Shown: piece by piece, positions 43,023-53,400 of the stretch | How positions within the stretch are numbered: the stretch's first letter is position 1 | How the letters are laid out: each line of letters starts with the position of its first letter | DNA from: Flavobacteriaceae bacterium PS02334 | GTDB lineage: Bacteria > Bacteroidota > Bacteroidia > Flavobacteriales > Flavobacteriaceae | DNA length: 64,000 nt | Reading direction: 5' to 3' | Assembly (NCBI GenBank): GCA_029959295.1 | Contig: JASCOH010000008.1 | Coordinates: 209,599-273,598, forward strand | Program-made: the position numbers and the translations under genes | Notes under the pieces: model-generated | Told to the model about the DNA's origin: nothing | Databases searched by the model: none | The model's input: only the letters and a program-made list of their open reading frames with translations

Positions 43023-43502
43023 CTATTCTACATTTAAAATCACAGGAAGAATAAATTGTGTTTTTACAGGAATTCCTCTTTTTAAAGCAGGATTGATTTT
43101 AGGGAAATCTTTTAGCCGATTTCTTAAAATGCTGTCGATCTTATTTTTATCGTAAGCCAAACTATCTAAAGGGAATTGTGGCTCAAATTCTAACCTTGAA
43201 TCTGGATAAACGGTAACTTTAACTTGAATCGTATCAATTTCTGGATAAAGAATCGCAAGCGTGTCTATAGAAAGCTTTTCTTGAATGGCAACAGTCAAAT
43301 AGTCAAAAAAACACAATTTTCGGGTTTCCGTATCTTTCAAAGTGTCGCAAGCGGCAACAGAAGGAAATTCATCGACTTGGCCAAAATTTATCTTTTTTAA
43401 TTCTTGTTGCAATAATTCCTCTTCAGTAATCTTAGGTTTTTGAAGATTCTGGCACGAACTGAAAAGCAGTCCTAAAAAAAGAATTATTGAAATTTTTCTC
43501 AT
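43023..43502 (-). CDS. Lipoprotein with a TonB-like C-terminal segment
   Basis: This protein of 159 residues starts at ATG 43502 (MRKISIILFLGLLFSSC), with a lipobox ending at Cys17. I rejected an upstream in-frame start that would add six residues before the signal peptide. The C-terminal portion (INPALKRGIPVKTQFILPVILN) resembles the TonB C-terminal domain pattern (P-A-x-x-x-G-x-P-V-x-x-x-F-x-L-P). There is no membrane anchor or proline linker, so it is not a normal TonB. Function is unknown. It has no close operon partner. Confidence 0.75.
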   Translation of the reverse strand: MRKISIILFLGLLFSSCQNLQKPKITEEELLQQELKKINFGQVDEFPSVAACDTLKDTETRKLCFFDYLTVAIQEKLSIDTLAILYPEIDTIQVKVTVYPDSRLEFEPQFPLDSLAYDKNKIDSILRNRLKDFPKINPALKRGIPVKTQFILPVILNVE

Positions 43503-43560
43503 GTAATGTTTGGCAGGCATTTTGTAATATTACGAAATTCAAAAATACTAAATTTAATTT

Positions 43561-44061
43561 ATGGAATACTTTTTATTGATTGGCGGATTTATTTGCATCA
43601 TTGGCGGTATTCTTGGGAGTTTTCTTCCGGTACTTCCTGATGCGCCACTTTCGTGGATTGGATTGCTTCTGCTGTACTTTTGCGACGGAATTGAAACTGA
43701 ATACTGGTTGCTCGGAATTACGCTTTTGATTGCAATTGTCGCAGGCATTTTGGATTATGTAATTCCGGCAAAAGGCACGAAACGCTTTGGAGGAAGTTCC
43801 TACGGCATTTGGGGGACTAATATTGGGCTTATTGTCGGACTGATTGCGCCAATCCCTTTCGGATTTATAATCGGGCCTTTTGTTGGTGCTTTCGTGGGAG
43901 AAATTATTTATGATTCGAAAGATCACAAGCGAGCTTTAAAAGCGGCGACAGGTTCTTTTATTGGATTTTTGGCTTCTACCTTTATGAAATTTGTAGTTTG
44001 CATGGCTTTTTTAGGATTGTTTCTCTATAAGGTTTGGGAGTTTAGAGATGTTTGGTTTTAA
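43561..44061 (+). CDS. DUF456 family membrane protein
   Basis: This 166-residue protein is rich in glycine and hydrophobic residues, with about four to five membrane segments and the family pattern GGILGSFLPVLPDAPLSWIG and PFGFIIGPFVGAFVGE. It matches DUF456, a small inner-membrane family of unknown role. It is divergent from the lipoprotein gene (58-base gap) and is closed by a terminator. It is probably monocistronic. Confidence 0.87.
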   Translation: MEYFLLIGGFICIIGGILGSFLPVLPDAPLSWIGLLLLYFCDGIETEYWLLGITLLIAIVAGILDYVIPAKGTKRFGGSSYGIWGTNIGLIVGLIAPIPFGFIIGPFVGAFVGEIIYDSKDHKRALKAATGSFIGFLASTFMKFVVCMAFLGLFLYKVWEFRDVWF

Positions 44062-44066
44062 GCAAA

Positions 44067-44091
44067 AAAAACGGAGCATTGCTCCGTTTTT
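44067..44091. terminator. Bidirectional intrinsic terminator
   Basis: The stem AAAAACGGAGC/GCTCCGTTTTT has a 3-base loop and lies between the convergent DUF456 and M36 protease genes. Confidence 0.85.
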
Positions 44092-44111
44092 AATTCTATT
44101 GTAATCAATAA

Positions 44112-46784
44112 TTATTGAACCATGATCTTTTGGGTGTGGTTTAAGTTTTCACCACTTACTTTCAAGATATATAAACCTGTTTGAAGATTTCCTGCTTGAA
44201 TAGTTTTTTGATTGTCAAAAGTTGCATTTTTCAAGCTATATACTTCTCTTCCATTGATGTCGTAAATTGAAATATCAACATTTCCAGAGAAGTTTTTAAT
44301 CTCTAGGTTGAAATTTCCTTTTGATGGATTTGGGAATACTTTAATAGAATTTCCTTTGTCAAATTGATCAACAGAAAGCACGCAGTTTGGACCTGCAGGG
44401 AATGGTGTAAAATCTTCTACTTGGTCAGTTGCGCTAGTGGCTAATCCTGATGAGGCATTTAATCCCATGCCTCTTCTTCTGAAGACTTCTGTGATCATGC
44501 AATAATCTTGACCGCCAGTTGTGGCTTGATCGGCTGCGATAAGCGCATCGCGATAGTTTATTGCAGAAGGTCCGCAAGGCTGTAATTTAAACGCATCAAT
44601 TGCAAGTTGCATCACTTTGTTGTTTCCTCCGTTTCCTGCGTAAATGTCAGCATTGAAACCATATTTTGCAACATATGCCCAAGTAAGATCCCATAAAACG
44701 GTTGCCATGAATTCACCTCTATCGTGAGGTAGATTTGCAATATTAGAATTAGTGAAAGTTAGAGGGTTTATGCTCATGTCTGTAGAGTATGGATAACGTC
44801 TGATTCCAGGGCCTGTCGTCGCTTGATTTGCAGAATAGCTGCCAATGGTTTTTGGCATTGTGCTATTGTCTGTGCTTTTCATTAACATCATTAGCGCTAT
44901 CCAGTCAGACCATCCTTCTCCCATTTGTTCTGCATTCTGTAAACATCCTGCGTTGGCTGGACCTCCTGTTAATCTTCCAGAGATTCCGTGACCATATTCA
45001 TGAGCAATAATTCCATTGTCGAAATCAGCATCGGAATTTACATATTGTGCTACTGAGAATTGAAGTTTCGCATTTACTGGCGCTGTCTTGATTCTAGCTA
45101 TTAATTGTTCTCCAATAGCTTGGGAAATAGTAAGTGCAGGGATGGTAATCGTAGCGTCGGCTCCTGACATTGAAATGTTATCGGCTGTATTGTTAACAAC
45201 AATCACGGCTGTTGCGCCAGCATTTTGCGCATTTTTAACTTTTTCTGTAAATGGGCAAGGAGTACCTCCTGAAGCCTCAGCTACAGATCTTCTAACAATA
45301 GCAATTTTTCCATTAATAGCTGAGGCATTAATAGCTGCGCTACAAGCATCTGCGTTGTCAGTCATTCCAATTTCAGGTGTTCCATCGTCATATAATACTA
45401 AATCAGACTGTATGATTGCCGGAGCTATTGGAATTTCTACATGCCCTGGAGAGAAACCGTTGTCGAATGTAAGTTTAGGGCCGGCTAAATCTGCAGGGGA
45501 ATTTATAACAAAGGGCTGTTCAGGAGCGCTATAAATATTATACCAAAGATACATTTGCATTCTTGGTCTAGTTCCGTCAGCTGTAATGCTAAAATTTGCA
45601 TTATTAAGATTTTGCGGATTAAGTGTAGCCCCGTCTTGTGCATCTGCCGCTACTGGATCTGATCCTCCTGTTGTTGCTTTTCCATAATTATTTTGCTGGA
45701 AATTTCCATTCGATTCGTTAAAACCGTATCTATGCCAAACGTCATGCATGATATTGTTCATATAGAAAAGATTGGTAATAGCAGCATTTAAATAAGTTGA
45801 AGGCTGTGCAGTATCGCCACCGTATGGATAGTCAAATAAAAGTGCCGAACCGCCATTAGGATAAGTTCCACCGACATTATTGCTGTCCATGTCATCCAAT
45901 GCAAATACGTTGTTTCCGCGAGTATAAGTAAATTCAGCTCCTTCTACACCGTTAGTGTCGTGCCATCCATATGGAGAAGCATTTATTTCGTGAGGGGAAG
46001 TAAGCAATTGTCTTGCTCCGTGTCTTGGGCTTTCCACATTGTAAGGATAGACTCTGTAAGAACCTGATTGGGTTTCTAAAAAAGAGCTGTTGCGTGATTT
46101 GTAAAACGAGCTATAATAGTTAACTAATTGATCATTTTGGCTTGCCGTGTGTGTATGAGGTTTTCCGCCAAAATTGCAACTGATCACCATATCATGCTTG
46201 TCTAAAAGTTGTCCGTTGGTCGCATCAATTCTTAGATTCCATAAATGTTGGTGTCCTGCTACGTCAATTGTAAAATCCCAAGCTAATTTCAATTTATCGT
46301 CTTCAGTCTGGAAGTAAACTAAATTTGCTGAAATTGGATCCAAATTACCATTAGAGATTTTCATCTTTTTTGGGTTTGACTGATCAATAATCTGGTGAGA
46401 TGTAGCTTGTTCAATTTGCAAATATTTTTTCGCAAAATTTAAACCATCTATAGCAGAAATAGCTGGATTGAGAGTATTGATTTTTTGAGAAGCATTTTTT
46501 ACAAATCGGTCGCCTATATTTATAACTTTATTGTTCTTAATCCAAAAGTTAGTTACGGCACCATATATTTCTGTGTTTTTTACATGTTGCTTAACATAGT
46601 AATTATTTATATTGGTAGATGTTGAGCTAGCTTCGCTTTCGATTGTCCAATCATTGATGTCTTGGCTAGTTAAGCCTAGTTTCTTAGCGTTTTCATTCAA
46701 ATATTGCTGAATTATCTCGTTTTTTGATTGAGAAAATCCGCAAAAATGGATGAAAAACATAACTAACAATGTAATTTTTTTCAT
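44112..46784 (-). CDS. Secreted M36 (fungalysin-type) metalloprotease, T9SS-sorted
   Basis: This 890-residue exported protease has a signal peptide (residues 1-18), an N-terminal propeptide-like FTP region (to about 200), and a catalytic domain with HEYGH (H595, E596, H599) and the downstream glutamate region QMGEGWSDW. A PA domain is inserted upstream of the zinc site (about 465-575, KIAIVRRSVAEASGG ... GATAVIVVNN). A type A T9SS sorting domain ends the protein (VFPNPSKGNFNLEI ... GLYILKVSG). It should degrade extracellular protein. It is a single gene, with the convergent DUF456 gene separated by a terminator. Confidence 0.94.
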   Translation of the reverse strand: MKKITLLVMFFIHFCGFSQSKNEIIQQYLNENAKKLGLTSQDINDWTIESEASSTSTNINNYYVKQHVKNTEIYGAVTNFWIKNNKVINIGDRFVKNASQKINTLNPAISAIDGLNFAKKYLQIEQATSHQIIDQSNPKKMKISNGNLDPISANLVYFQTEDDKLKLAWDFTIDVAGHQHLWNLRIDATNGQLLDKHDMVISCNFGGKPHTHTASQNDQLVNYYSSFYKSRNSSFLETQSGSYRVYPYNVESPRHGARQLLTSPHEINASPYGWHDTNGVEGAEFTYTRGNNVFALDDMDSNNVGGTYPNGGSALLFDYPYGGDTAQPSTYLNAAITNLFYMNNIMHDVWHRYGFNESNGNFQQNNYGKATTGGSDPVAADAQDGATLNPQNLNNANFSITADGTRPRMQMYLWYNIYSAPEQPFVINSPADLAGPKLTFDNGFSPGHVEIPIAPAIIQSDLVLYDDGTPEIGMTDNADACSAAINASAINGKIAIVRRSVAEASGGTPCPFTEKVKNAQNAGATAVIVVNNTADNISMSGADATITIPALTISQAIGEQLIARIKTAPVNAKLQFSVAQYVNSDADFDNGIIAHEYGHGISGRLTGGPANAGCLQNAEQMGEGWSDWIALMMLMKSTDNSTMPKTIGSYSANQATTGPGIRRYPYSTDMSINPLTFTNSNIANLPHDRGEFMATVLWDLTWAYVAKYGFNADIYAGNGGNNKVMQLAIDAFKLQPCGPSAINYRDALIAADQATTGGQDYCMITEVFRRRGMGLNASSGLATSATDQVEDFTPFPAGPNCVLSVDQFDKGNSIKVFPNPSKGNFNLEIKNFSGNVDISIYDINGREVYSLKNATFDNQKTIQAGNLQTGLYILKVSGENLNHTQKIMVQ

Positions 46785-46920
46785 AAAATTTAAAATTTGC
46801 AGTATTGTTTAGCTTACAAATTTATTTGTTTTTTTACAAAAACATAATTTTATTTTAAAAATAACAATTTATTTATTAAAACATAAATAAATATGAAGGA
46901 ATACAAAACCGCCTAAAATC

Positions 46921-46952
46921 AAAAAAGCCCTCCAAGTAAATGGAAAGCTTTT
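46921..46952 (-). terminator. Second terminator downstream of tRNA-Asp
   Basis: On the minus strand AAAGCTTTCC and GGAGGGCTTT pair through 10 positions including wobbles and are followed by a T6 run. It lies about 140 bases beyond the tRNA-Asp gene, after the latter's own terminator. Confidence 0.65.
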
Positions 46953-47029
46953 CATTGGTCTAACTACTAAACCTGGTACTTTCGTACCTAAACAACACAA
47001 CTAATCTTAAAAACCTTTTTGGGACAAAA

Positions 47030-47051
47030 AAGCCTTTCTTTCGAAAGGCTT
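47030..47051 (-). terminator. Intrinsic terminator of tRNA-Asp
   Basis: The stem AAGCCTTTC/GAAAGGCTT has a 4-base loop and a T6 run on the minus strand, immediately downstream of the tRNA 3' end. Confidence 0.8.
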
Positions 47052-47063
47052 CTCCCAATTTAG

Positions 47064-47137
47064 CGGTCTGGACGGGACTCGAACCCGCGACCCCATGCGT
47101 GACAGGCATGTATTCTAACCAACTGAACTACCAAACC
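47064..47137 (-). tRNA. tRNA-Asp (GTC)
   Basis: A 74-nt cloverleaf can be folded on the minus strand. The acceptor arms GGTTTGG and CCAGACC pair fully (one wobble), followed by discriminator G. The anticodon stem-loop ATGCCTGTCACGCAT gives anticodon GTC (Asp). The T arm GCGGGTTCGAGTCCCGT is canonical. No CCA is encoded. The gene stands alone and has its own terminator. Confidence 0.95.
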
Positions 47138-47223
47138 AGCGCTTAATTGCGAGTGCAAATATAAGGCTCTTTTTGAGTTCTGCAAGCGTTTTTACAAAAA
47201 AAAATAAACTTTTTTTTCGATTT

Positions 47224-48150
47224 TTATCCAAACATTTGTTTTTCAACTAAATATGTGGTCAATATTTTTTCAAAATTTTCGCCTGCTGCAACTGCAACAT
47301 ACTTGATTTTGTTCTGCGCGCAAGTCAAAGCAAGCTTTTTGAAATAACTTTCCGCCCTTTTTTCATACTCCTCTTTGATGTTTTCTGAAAATAAATTGAC
47401 TTCCTCGCCACTTTCAAGGTCGATAAACTTGCGAGGCGTGCTGTCAAAACTGAAATTCAGTTCGGTTTTATTATCTATAACATGAAAAAGAACCACTTTA
47501 TGTTTGTTATGCTTTAAGTGCTGCAACGCATTTAACAGCGATTCCTCGTTTCCAGGCTGAAACATGTCTGTGAAAAGAACAATCATCGAACGACGGTGCA
47601 TTTTCTCGGCAATTTGATGCAGATAAGTAACGGTGTCTGTATTTTTCGACTGTTTTGGTTCTGATAATAAATTCTCAAGTTTGTTTAAAAGCATTCTGTG
47701 GTGGCGCTCGCTTCCTTTTTCTGGAGCATAATATTCATAAGTATCTGAATAAATGCTTAATCCAACAGCATCCCTTTGTTTTTTAAGCAAGTTCATCAAA
47801 ACTGCTGAAGCCAAAACAGAGAATCCGATTTTACTTTCGTAGAATTGCTGACTGTCTTTTAATTTTGGATAATGCATTGAAGATGAATTGTCTATAATCA
47901 AATGGCAACGCAAATTTGTTTCTTCTTCATATCGCTTTGTGTACAATCGGTCAGTTTTTGCAAAAAGCTTCCAATCAATATGTTTGGTGCTTTCTCCGGC
48001 ATTATATACCTTATGTTCAGCAAATTCTGCAGAAAAACCATGAAACGGACTCTTGTGCATTCCTGAAATAAATCCTTCCACAACTTGCCCGGCCAACAAT
48101 TCTAAATGCTGGAAACTGGATATTTTTTCTATTTGTGCTTCAATCTTCAT
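47224..48150 (-). CDS. DUF58 domain protein (von Willebrand A-like)
   Basis: This 308-residue cytoplasmic protein of the DUF58 family has the conserved N-terminal GFSAEFAEHKVYNAGESTKH and DWKLFAKTDRLYTKRYEEE segments, and a vWA-like fold with the metal-binding LIIDNSSSM (D-x-S-x-S, near residue 90). DUF58 proteins usually act with a MoxR AAA+ ATPase and membrane vWA proteins in chaperone-like or envelope-stress systems. No moxR is visible here; it may lie elsewhere. The start codon is followed downstream by the tRNA-Asp region. Confidence 0.88.
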   Translation of the reverse strand: MKIEAQIEKISSFQHLELLAGQVVEGFISGMHKSPFHGFSAEFAEHKVYNAGESTKHIDWKLFAKTDRLYTKRYEEETNLRCHLIIDNSSSMHYPKLKDSQQFYESKIGFSVLASAVLMNLLKKQRDAVGLSIYSDTYEYYAPEKGSERHHRMLLNKLENLLSEPKQSKNTDTVTYLHQIAEKMHRRSMIVLFTDMFQPGNEESLLNALQHLKHNKHKVVLFHVIDNKTELNFSFDSTPRKFIDLESGEEVNLFSENIKEEYEKRAESYFKKLALTCAQNKIKYVAVAAGENFEKILTTYLVEKQMFG

Positions 48151-48219
48151 AGTCCAAATATATTGAAAGATTAAATGATTAAAAAATTAAAAGGCTGTGA
48201 ATGTGAAATGTGTGTCAAT

Positions 48220-48248
48220 AAAAAAGGCTTGACTTTCGCCAAACCTTT
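48220..48248 (-). terminator. Intrinsic terminator after thioredoxin
   Basis: The minus-strand stem AAGGTTTG/CAAGCCTT (one wobble) is followed by T6, about 45 bases past the trxA stop. Confidence 0.7.
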
Positions 48249-48290
48249 TCTATATAAATTTAATATTTCTTCGAATCTCGAAGTGACTAA

Positions 48291-48611
48291 TTATTGTAAC
48301 AATGCGTCGATTGCATCAGTATAGTTTTGCTTTTGCGCAACACCAACTTGTCTTCCAACCACTTCGCCATTTTGAAAAACCAAAACAGTTGGGATGTTTC
48401 TCACGCCATATTTCGCTGCAAATTCTTGGTTTGCATCCACGTCAACCTTGCCAACTACAGCTTTTCCTTCATATTCTTGACTAATTTGGTCGATGATCGG
48501 ACCAACCATTCTACAAGGTCCACACCATGCTGCCCAAAAATCTACTAATACTGGTTTATCTGATTTCAATACTACTTCCTCAAAAGTTGCATCTGTTATT
48601 GCTTGTGCCAT
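48291..48611 (-). CDS. trxA: Thioredoxin
   Basis: This 106-residue thioredoxin has the redox-active WCGPC motif with C30 and C33, and the cis-proline region RNIPTVLVF. It reduces cytoplasmic disulfides and can donate electrons to CysH-type sulfate reductases such as the one at 41973. I chose ATG 48611 (MAQAITDATFEEV); an upstream in-frame start would add twelve non-conserved residues. It is monocistronic. Confidence 0.95.
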   Translation of the reverse strand: MAQAITDATFEEVVLKSDKPVLVDFWAAWCGPCRMVGPIIDQISQEYEGKAVVGKVDVDANQEFAAKYGVRNIPTVLVFQNGEVVGRQVGVAQKQNYTDAIDALLQ

Positions 48612-48805
48612 ATTTTTATTCTTTATAGTTGTTATTTTATGATACAAAATTAATCATTTAATCTGTAAAGTTTTGTTAATTGAAAATCAGTTTTGGTTAT
48701 AAATGTATTAACAAATACTATTCTCTGAAATTCAATTTAAAGTTTGTAAATTAGTTATTTATATTAAAAAATAATTCTTTAAAACCTGTTCCAAACCAAT
48801 TTAGA

Positions 48806-50452
48806 ATGAAAATTAAATTACAAGTTACGCTTTTTTTCGTCGCAATCCTATTATTTTCATGTAAGGAAAAAAGCAACAAATTAGAATTATTTCCTTTAAA
48901 AGAAGGAGCGAGTTATGGTTATTTTGATGCTTCTGGAAAAGAAATTATCAGTGCAAAATTTGCTTATGCCACAGTTTTCAGAGATGGTTTGGCAATTGTA
49001 AAACTGCAAGGAAATACGCCAAAATATACTTTCATTGATGAAAAAGGAAAGGTTGTTTTTAATAAAACTTTCGGAAGCGTTTCTGTTTTCAGCGAAGGCC
49101 TCGCTTGGGTTGCGCCAAATAATGCTGACTTGACAGCAATTGACAAAAACGGTAAGGAGAAATTTTCAATAAAAGGAGCAGAGCATGTCAGTATTTTCAA
49201 GGAAGATCTAGCGGCTTATAGTGTGAAAGATTCTGTTGGAGAAAAATGGGGATTTGTGAATACTTCTGGCGAAACAGTTGTAAAGCCTCAGTTTTCAGCC
49301 ACAGGAAATTTCAGCCACGGACTTTGTGCAGTAAAAGATGAAGATGGAAATTTGGGTTTTATAGATAAAAAAGGAACTTATAAAATTGATAGTAAATTCA
49401 AAAGCGCAGGTAATTTTGAAAATGGCAAAGCAATCGTTCAAGATCAATTTGAAGAAAAATTTGGCGTAATTGATGAAAAAGGAAACTTTATAATCAAGCC
49501 AAAATTTCAAGCGATGAAAGCTGACAAAGATATTTTTCTAGTGCAATTAAATAATAAATGGGGTTGGTGTGATGCAGAAGGAAAAATGATTATTGATTGT
49601 AAATTTGAGGAAGCATTTAAGTTCGGAGAAAATGATTTGGCGCCCGTAAAACTAAACGGTTGTTTCGGATTTATTGATAGAAAAGGAGTATCCAAAATTG
49701 ATTTTCAATTCGCAAAAGCCTATCCTTTCAATGGAGAAATTGCTTACGCGGAAAAAAAGAAAAATTCGGATAATGTTTATAGTTATGCTGGTTTTATAGA
49801 CAAAAAAGGAAACTTTGCAGTAAAGCCAAAATTCATCGGAATAGCATCAGATTTGGTAAATTACTTCAATAATGATAATGCAGAATTCGAAACGATTCAA
49901 ACAGATTACTTTGATATTGCCGGCATTCTGAAAGAAATCAACGTAAATAATCCAGCGAACTTTAGCTTCAATCAAGATGTTTCAGAAATTGTTCCACAAC
50001 TTTTCCATAAAAAATTACCTGCAAACCAAGGCTTGGATTTGACGGTTTTCTTCTTGAGGAAAATTACAGACGAAGCATATTTGAGTTTGTATGTAATTCG
50101 GAATAATGAAAATAAAATCGCAGGTTTTTGGTATAAAGTAGAATTGGACGGAAAGAGTTTCTACAAGCCAAATGAACTCGAAAAATCATTTATAAAAAAC
50201 TTAAAAGGATACACAAAAATTGAAGCGCCAGATGAATTTATAAATCAAGGCGTAATCAAGGCGTATAAAAATAACAAGCATATTTTGTTGATTACCGGAA
50301 GTAATTTGGGCAACGAATTCATTGTTGAAATTTTAAATCCAGAAGTGAATTTAGACGGATATGATTCTAGATATTACGGCAACCATCAAAATACAGATAC
50401 CGATGACTTGGCTTCCATGAAAGCGATGGAATTATTTCGACATGAGGAATAA
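48806..50452 (+). CDS. WG-repeat lipoprotein
   Basis: This 548-residue predicted lipoprotein has its lipobox at LFSC, Cys19. Residues about 30-350 contain at least seven WG-type repeats of roughly 45 residues (W/Y-G-F/Y-x-D-x-x-G-K; for example SYGYFDASGKEI, WGFVNTSGETV, LGFIDKKGTY, WGWCDAEGKMI, FGFIDRKGVSK). The last ~190 residues are non-repetitive. WG-repeat proteins are thought to be protein-binding surface scaffolds; partners are unknown. The gene is alone and closed by a bidirectional terminator. Confidence 0.87.
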   Translation: MKIKLQVTLFFVAILLFSCKEKSNKLELFPLKEGASYGYFDASGKEIISAKFAYATVFRDGLAIVKLQGNTPKYTFIDEKGKVVFNKTFGSVSVFSEGLAWVAPNNADLTAIDKNGKEKFSIKGAEHVSIFKEDLAAYSVKDSVGEKWGFVNTSGETVVKPQFSATGNFSHGLCAVKDEDGNLGFIDKKGTYKIDSKFKSAGNFENGKAIVQDQFEEKFGVIDEKGNFIIKPKFQAMKADKDIFLVQLNNKWGWCDAEGKMIIDCKFEEAFKFGENDLAPVKLNGCFGFIDRKGVSKIDFQFAKAYPFNGEIAYAEKKKNSDNVYSYAGFIDKKGNFAVKPKFIGIASDLVNYFNNDNAEFETIQTDYFDIAGILKEINVNNPANFSFNQDVSEIVPQLFHKKLPANQGLDLTVFFLRKITDEAYLSLYVIRNNENKIAGFWYKVELDGKSFYKPNELEKSFIKNLKGYTKIEAPDEFINQGVIKAYKNNKHILLITGSNLGNEFIVEILNPEVNLDGYDSRYYGNHQNTDTDDLASMKAMELFRHEE

Positions 50453-50456
50453 AAAA

Positions 50457-50488
50457 AATCCCTGATTTTTAAGTCAGGGATTTTTTTT
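50457..50488. terminator. Bidirectional intrinsic terminator
   Basis: The stem AAATCCCTGA/TCAGGGATTT is flanked by A and T runs and lies between the convergent WG-repeat and dnaE genes. Confidence 0.85.
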
Positions 50489-53400
50489 AGTTTAATTTGA
50501 AATTTAAATTCATGTTTTCTAATTCTCGAAGCAGTTCCCCAGAAATATTGACTTTCAACTTTCGACTTGGCATAGAAAGATAGGTAATAACTTTTGTCTC
50601 TTCTACAACTGTGGGAACGGCTAATTCTATTTCTTCTTCGATGATTTCTTCTTCTGAACTGTCTTCCGAAACGACTGGTGCTGTAACAACTGCGGGAATT
50701 TCCTTTGTTATTTTTTCAACTTCCATTACCTCAAAAGTCACATTGTTGTCGCCAGAATTAGCTTGAAAAATATGGCTTAATTTGGTAATCATTTCTGATT
50801 GAAATTCTCGTATGTTTAACGTGATGATTAGCTTTTTCGCGAAACTTCCCAATACATCTTGCAATTGTTTTGCTTCTAAAAACTGCATTCTGGCTTCTGA
50901 TTTTTTTCCAGTGTCGCGATTTACCCAACCTTCTTTTACATTTATTTTGAAATGCATAAATTGATTGTTTACCAAGAAATGACGGAACTTTAAATATTCT
51001 TCATTGAACATTCTAAACTCGAAACTTTCGTCGTAGCCTTCTAAAGTAAACATTGCCCAATCTTTTCCGTTTTTTGCTGTTCTGTATTGAACATTCGTAA
51101 TAATTCCGGCAACGGTCAAGTTTTTTCCAACATGCTGTTCGAGGTTTTTCAGATGCTCTAATTTCGCATTGCAGAAATATTTCATCTCAAATTTAAAATC
51201 GTCAAGCGGATGTCCGGAAATATAAATCCCAACAACTTCTTTTTCTTTTGCTAGTTTTTCCATCGTGCTCCAATCATCGCAAGGCGGCACAACCGGCTCT
51301 GGAATCTGCACATCGCTTGATTCTCCGAACAAACTTACCTGAGAAGAATTTTCATTTTCTTGAAATTTCGAACCATAGCGAACTGCTTTTTCCAAGAATG
51401 TAATTCCATCGCCTTCATCGTGAAAATATTGCGCACGATGCGCTTGAAAACAATCGAAACCTCCGGCCAAAGCTAAATTTTCAAATGCTTTTTTATTCGC
51501 CGCGCGTAAGTCAATTCTTTTGGCTAAATCAAAAATCGATTTGTAAGTCGCATCTTTTCTGCATTCCACAATTGTTTGCACTGCTCCAGAACCAACGCCT
51601 TTGATAGCGCCCATTCCAAAACGTACAGCGTAATTTTCGTTTACCGTAAATTTATAATACGACTCATTCACATCCGGACCTAAAACCTGCAGTCCCATTC
51701 GCTTGCATTCTTCCATAAAGAACGAAACTTGCTTGATGTCGTTCATGTTATTTGACAAAACCGCAGCCATATATTCGGCAGGATAATGCGCTTTTAAGTA
51801 AGCAGTTTGGTAAGCAATCCAAGCATAACAAGTCGAGTGTGATTTGTTGAAAGCATAACTCGCAAATGCTTCCCAGTCTTTCCATATTTTTTCTAAAACA
51901 ACAGGATCATGGCCCTTTTTCGCTGCTTGTTCGACAAATTTCGGCTTCATTTTATCCAAAACGTCTTTCTGCTTTTTACCCATCGCCTTACGCAAAACGT
52001 CGGCTTCCCCTTTTGTAAAGTCAGCCAAAGATTGCGACAGAAGCATTACCTGTTCTTGGTAAACCGTAATTCCGTAAGTTTCTCCCAAGTATTCTTCGCA
52101 AGCATCTAAATCGTATTTGATTTCTTCTTCGCCGTTTTTTCTTCGAACGAAAGAAGGAATATATTCCAAAGGTCCAGGACGATACAGCGCATTCATGGCA
52201 ATCAAATCCCCAAAAACTGTCGGCTTCAGATCTTTCATGTATTTCTGCATTCCAGGAGATTCGTATTGGAAAATTCCAACCGTTTCACCTCTTTGGAAAA
52301 GCTCATAAGTCTTTACATCATCAATCGGAAAAGTATCTGGATCTAACTCAATTCCTGTTCTATATTTTACTAATTTAACCGTATCTTTTATCAGCGTAAG
52401 GGTTTTCAAGCCCAAGAAGTCCATTTTCAATAATCCGGCGCTTTCTGCAACCGAGTTGTCAAATTGGGTTACGTATAAATCAGAATCTTTAGCAGTCGTA
52501 ACCGGAACGAAATTGGTAATATCAGAAGGCGTGATAATCACACCACAGGCGTGAATTCCGGTGTTTCGCATGGAACCTTCCAAAATTTTTGCCTGTTGAA
52601 TGGTTTCTCCAGCCAAATCGCCACCGTTTGCAATGGCAATTAATTCTTTAATTCCGTCAAATTCATCAGAACGTAACGCCTTTTTTACATCTTCTTCCTT
52701 TTCAGAAATAAAACGCGCCAAATTCCATTTCGCAGGCATCATTCCTGGAATCAGTTTTGCAATTCTATCGGCTTCAAATAATGGCAAATCCAATACACGA
52801 GCCGTATCACGAATCGCAGATTTGGTTGCCATTTTACCATAAGTGATAATCTGGGCCACCTGATTTTTTCCGTATTTGTTGATTACGTAATCCATCACGC
52901 GACCACGGCCTTCGTCATCAAAATCGATATCAATATCGGGCATCGACACACGGTCTGGATTCAGGAAACGCTCAAAAAGCAAGTCGTATTTAATGGGGTC
53001 AATGTTGGTAATTCCCAAACAATAAGCCACCGCAGAACCTGCCGCAGAACCACGACCTGGACCAACAGAAACGTCCATTTTTCTGGCTTCGGCTATGAAA
53101 TCTTGAACAATCAAGAAATATCCAGGATAACCAGAATTTGAAATGGTCAGTAATTCAAAATCCAATCGTTCTTGAATATCTGGCGTAATTTCTCCGTATC
53201 TTTTTTTGGCGCCAACCATTGTAAGGTGACGCAAATATTTATTTTCACCTCGAACACCGCCGTCAGCTTCATCTTCAGCAACGACGAATTCTTCTGGAAT
53301 GTCAAATTTCGGAAGCAAAACGTCACGGTAAAGCGAATAAATTTCAACCTTATCGACGATTTCTTGGATATTGATAATCGCATCTGGCAAATCAGAAAAC

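Noticed and set aside
45088-45534. 148-codon ORF opposite the M36 protease
   Set aside because: It lies entirely within the protease coding region on the other strand and has no independent start context or known motif.
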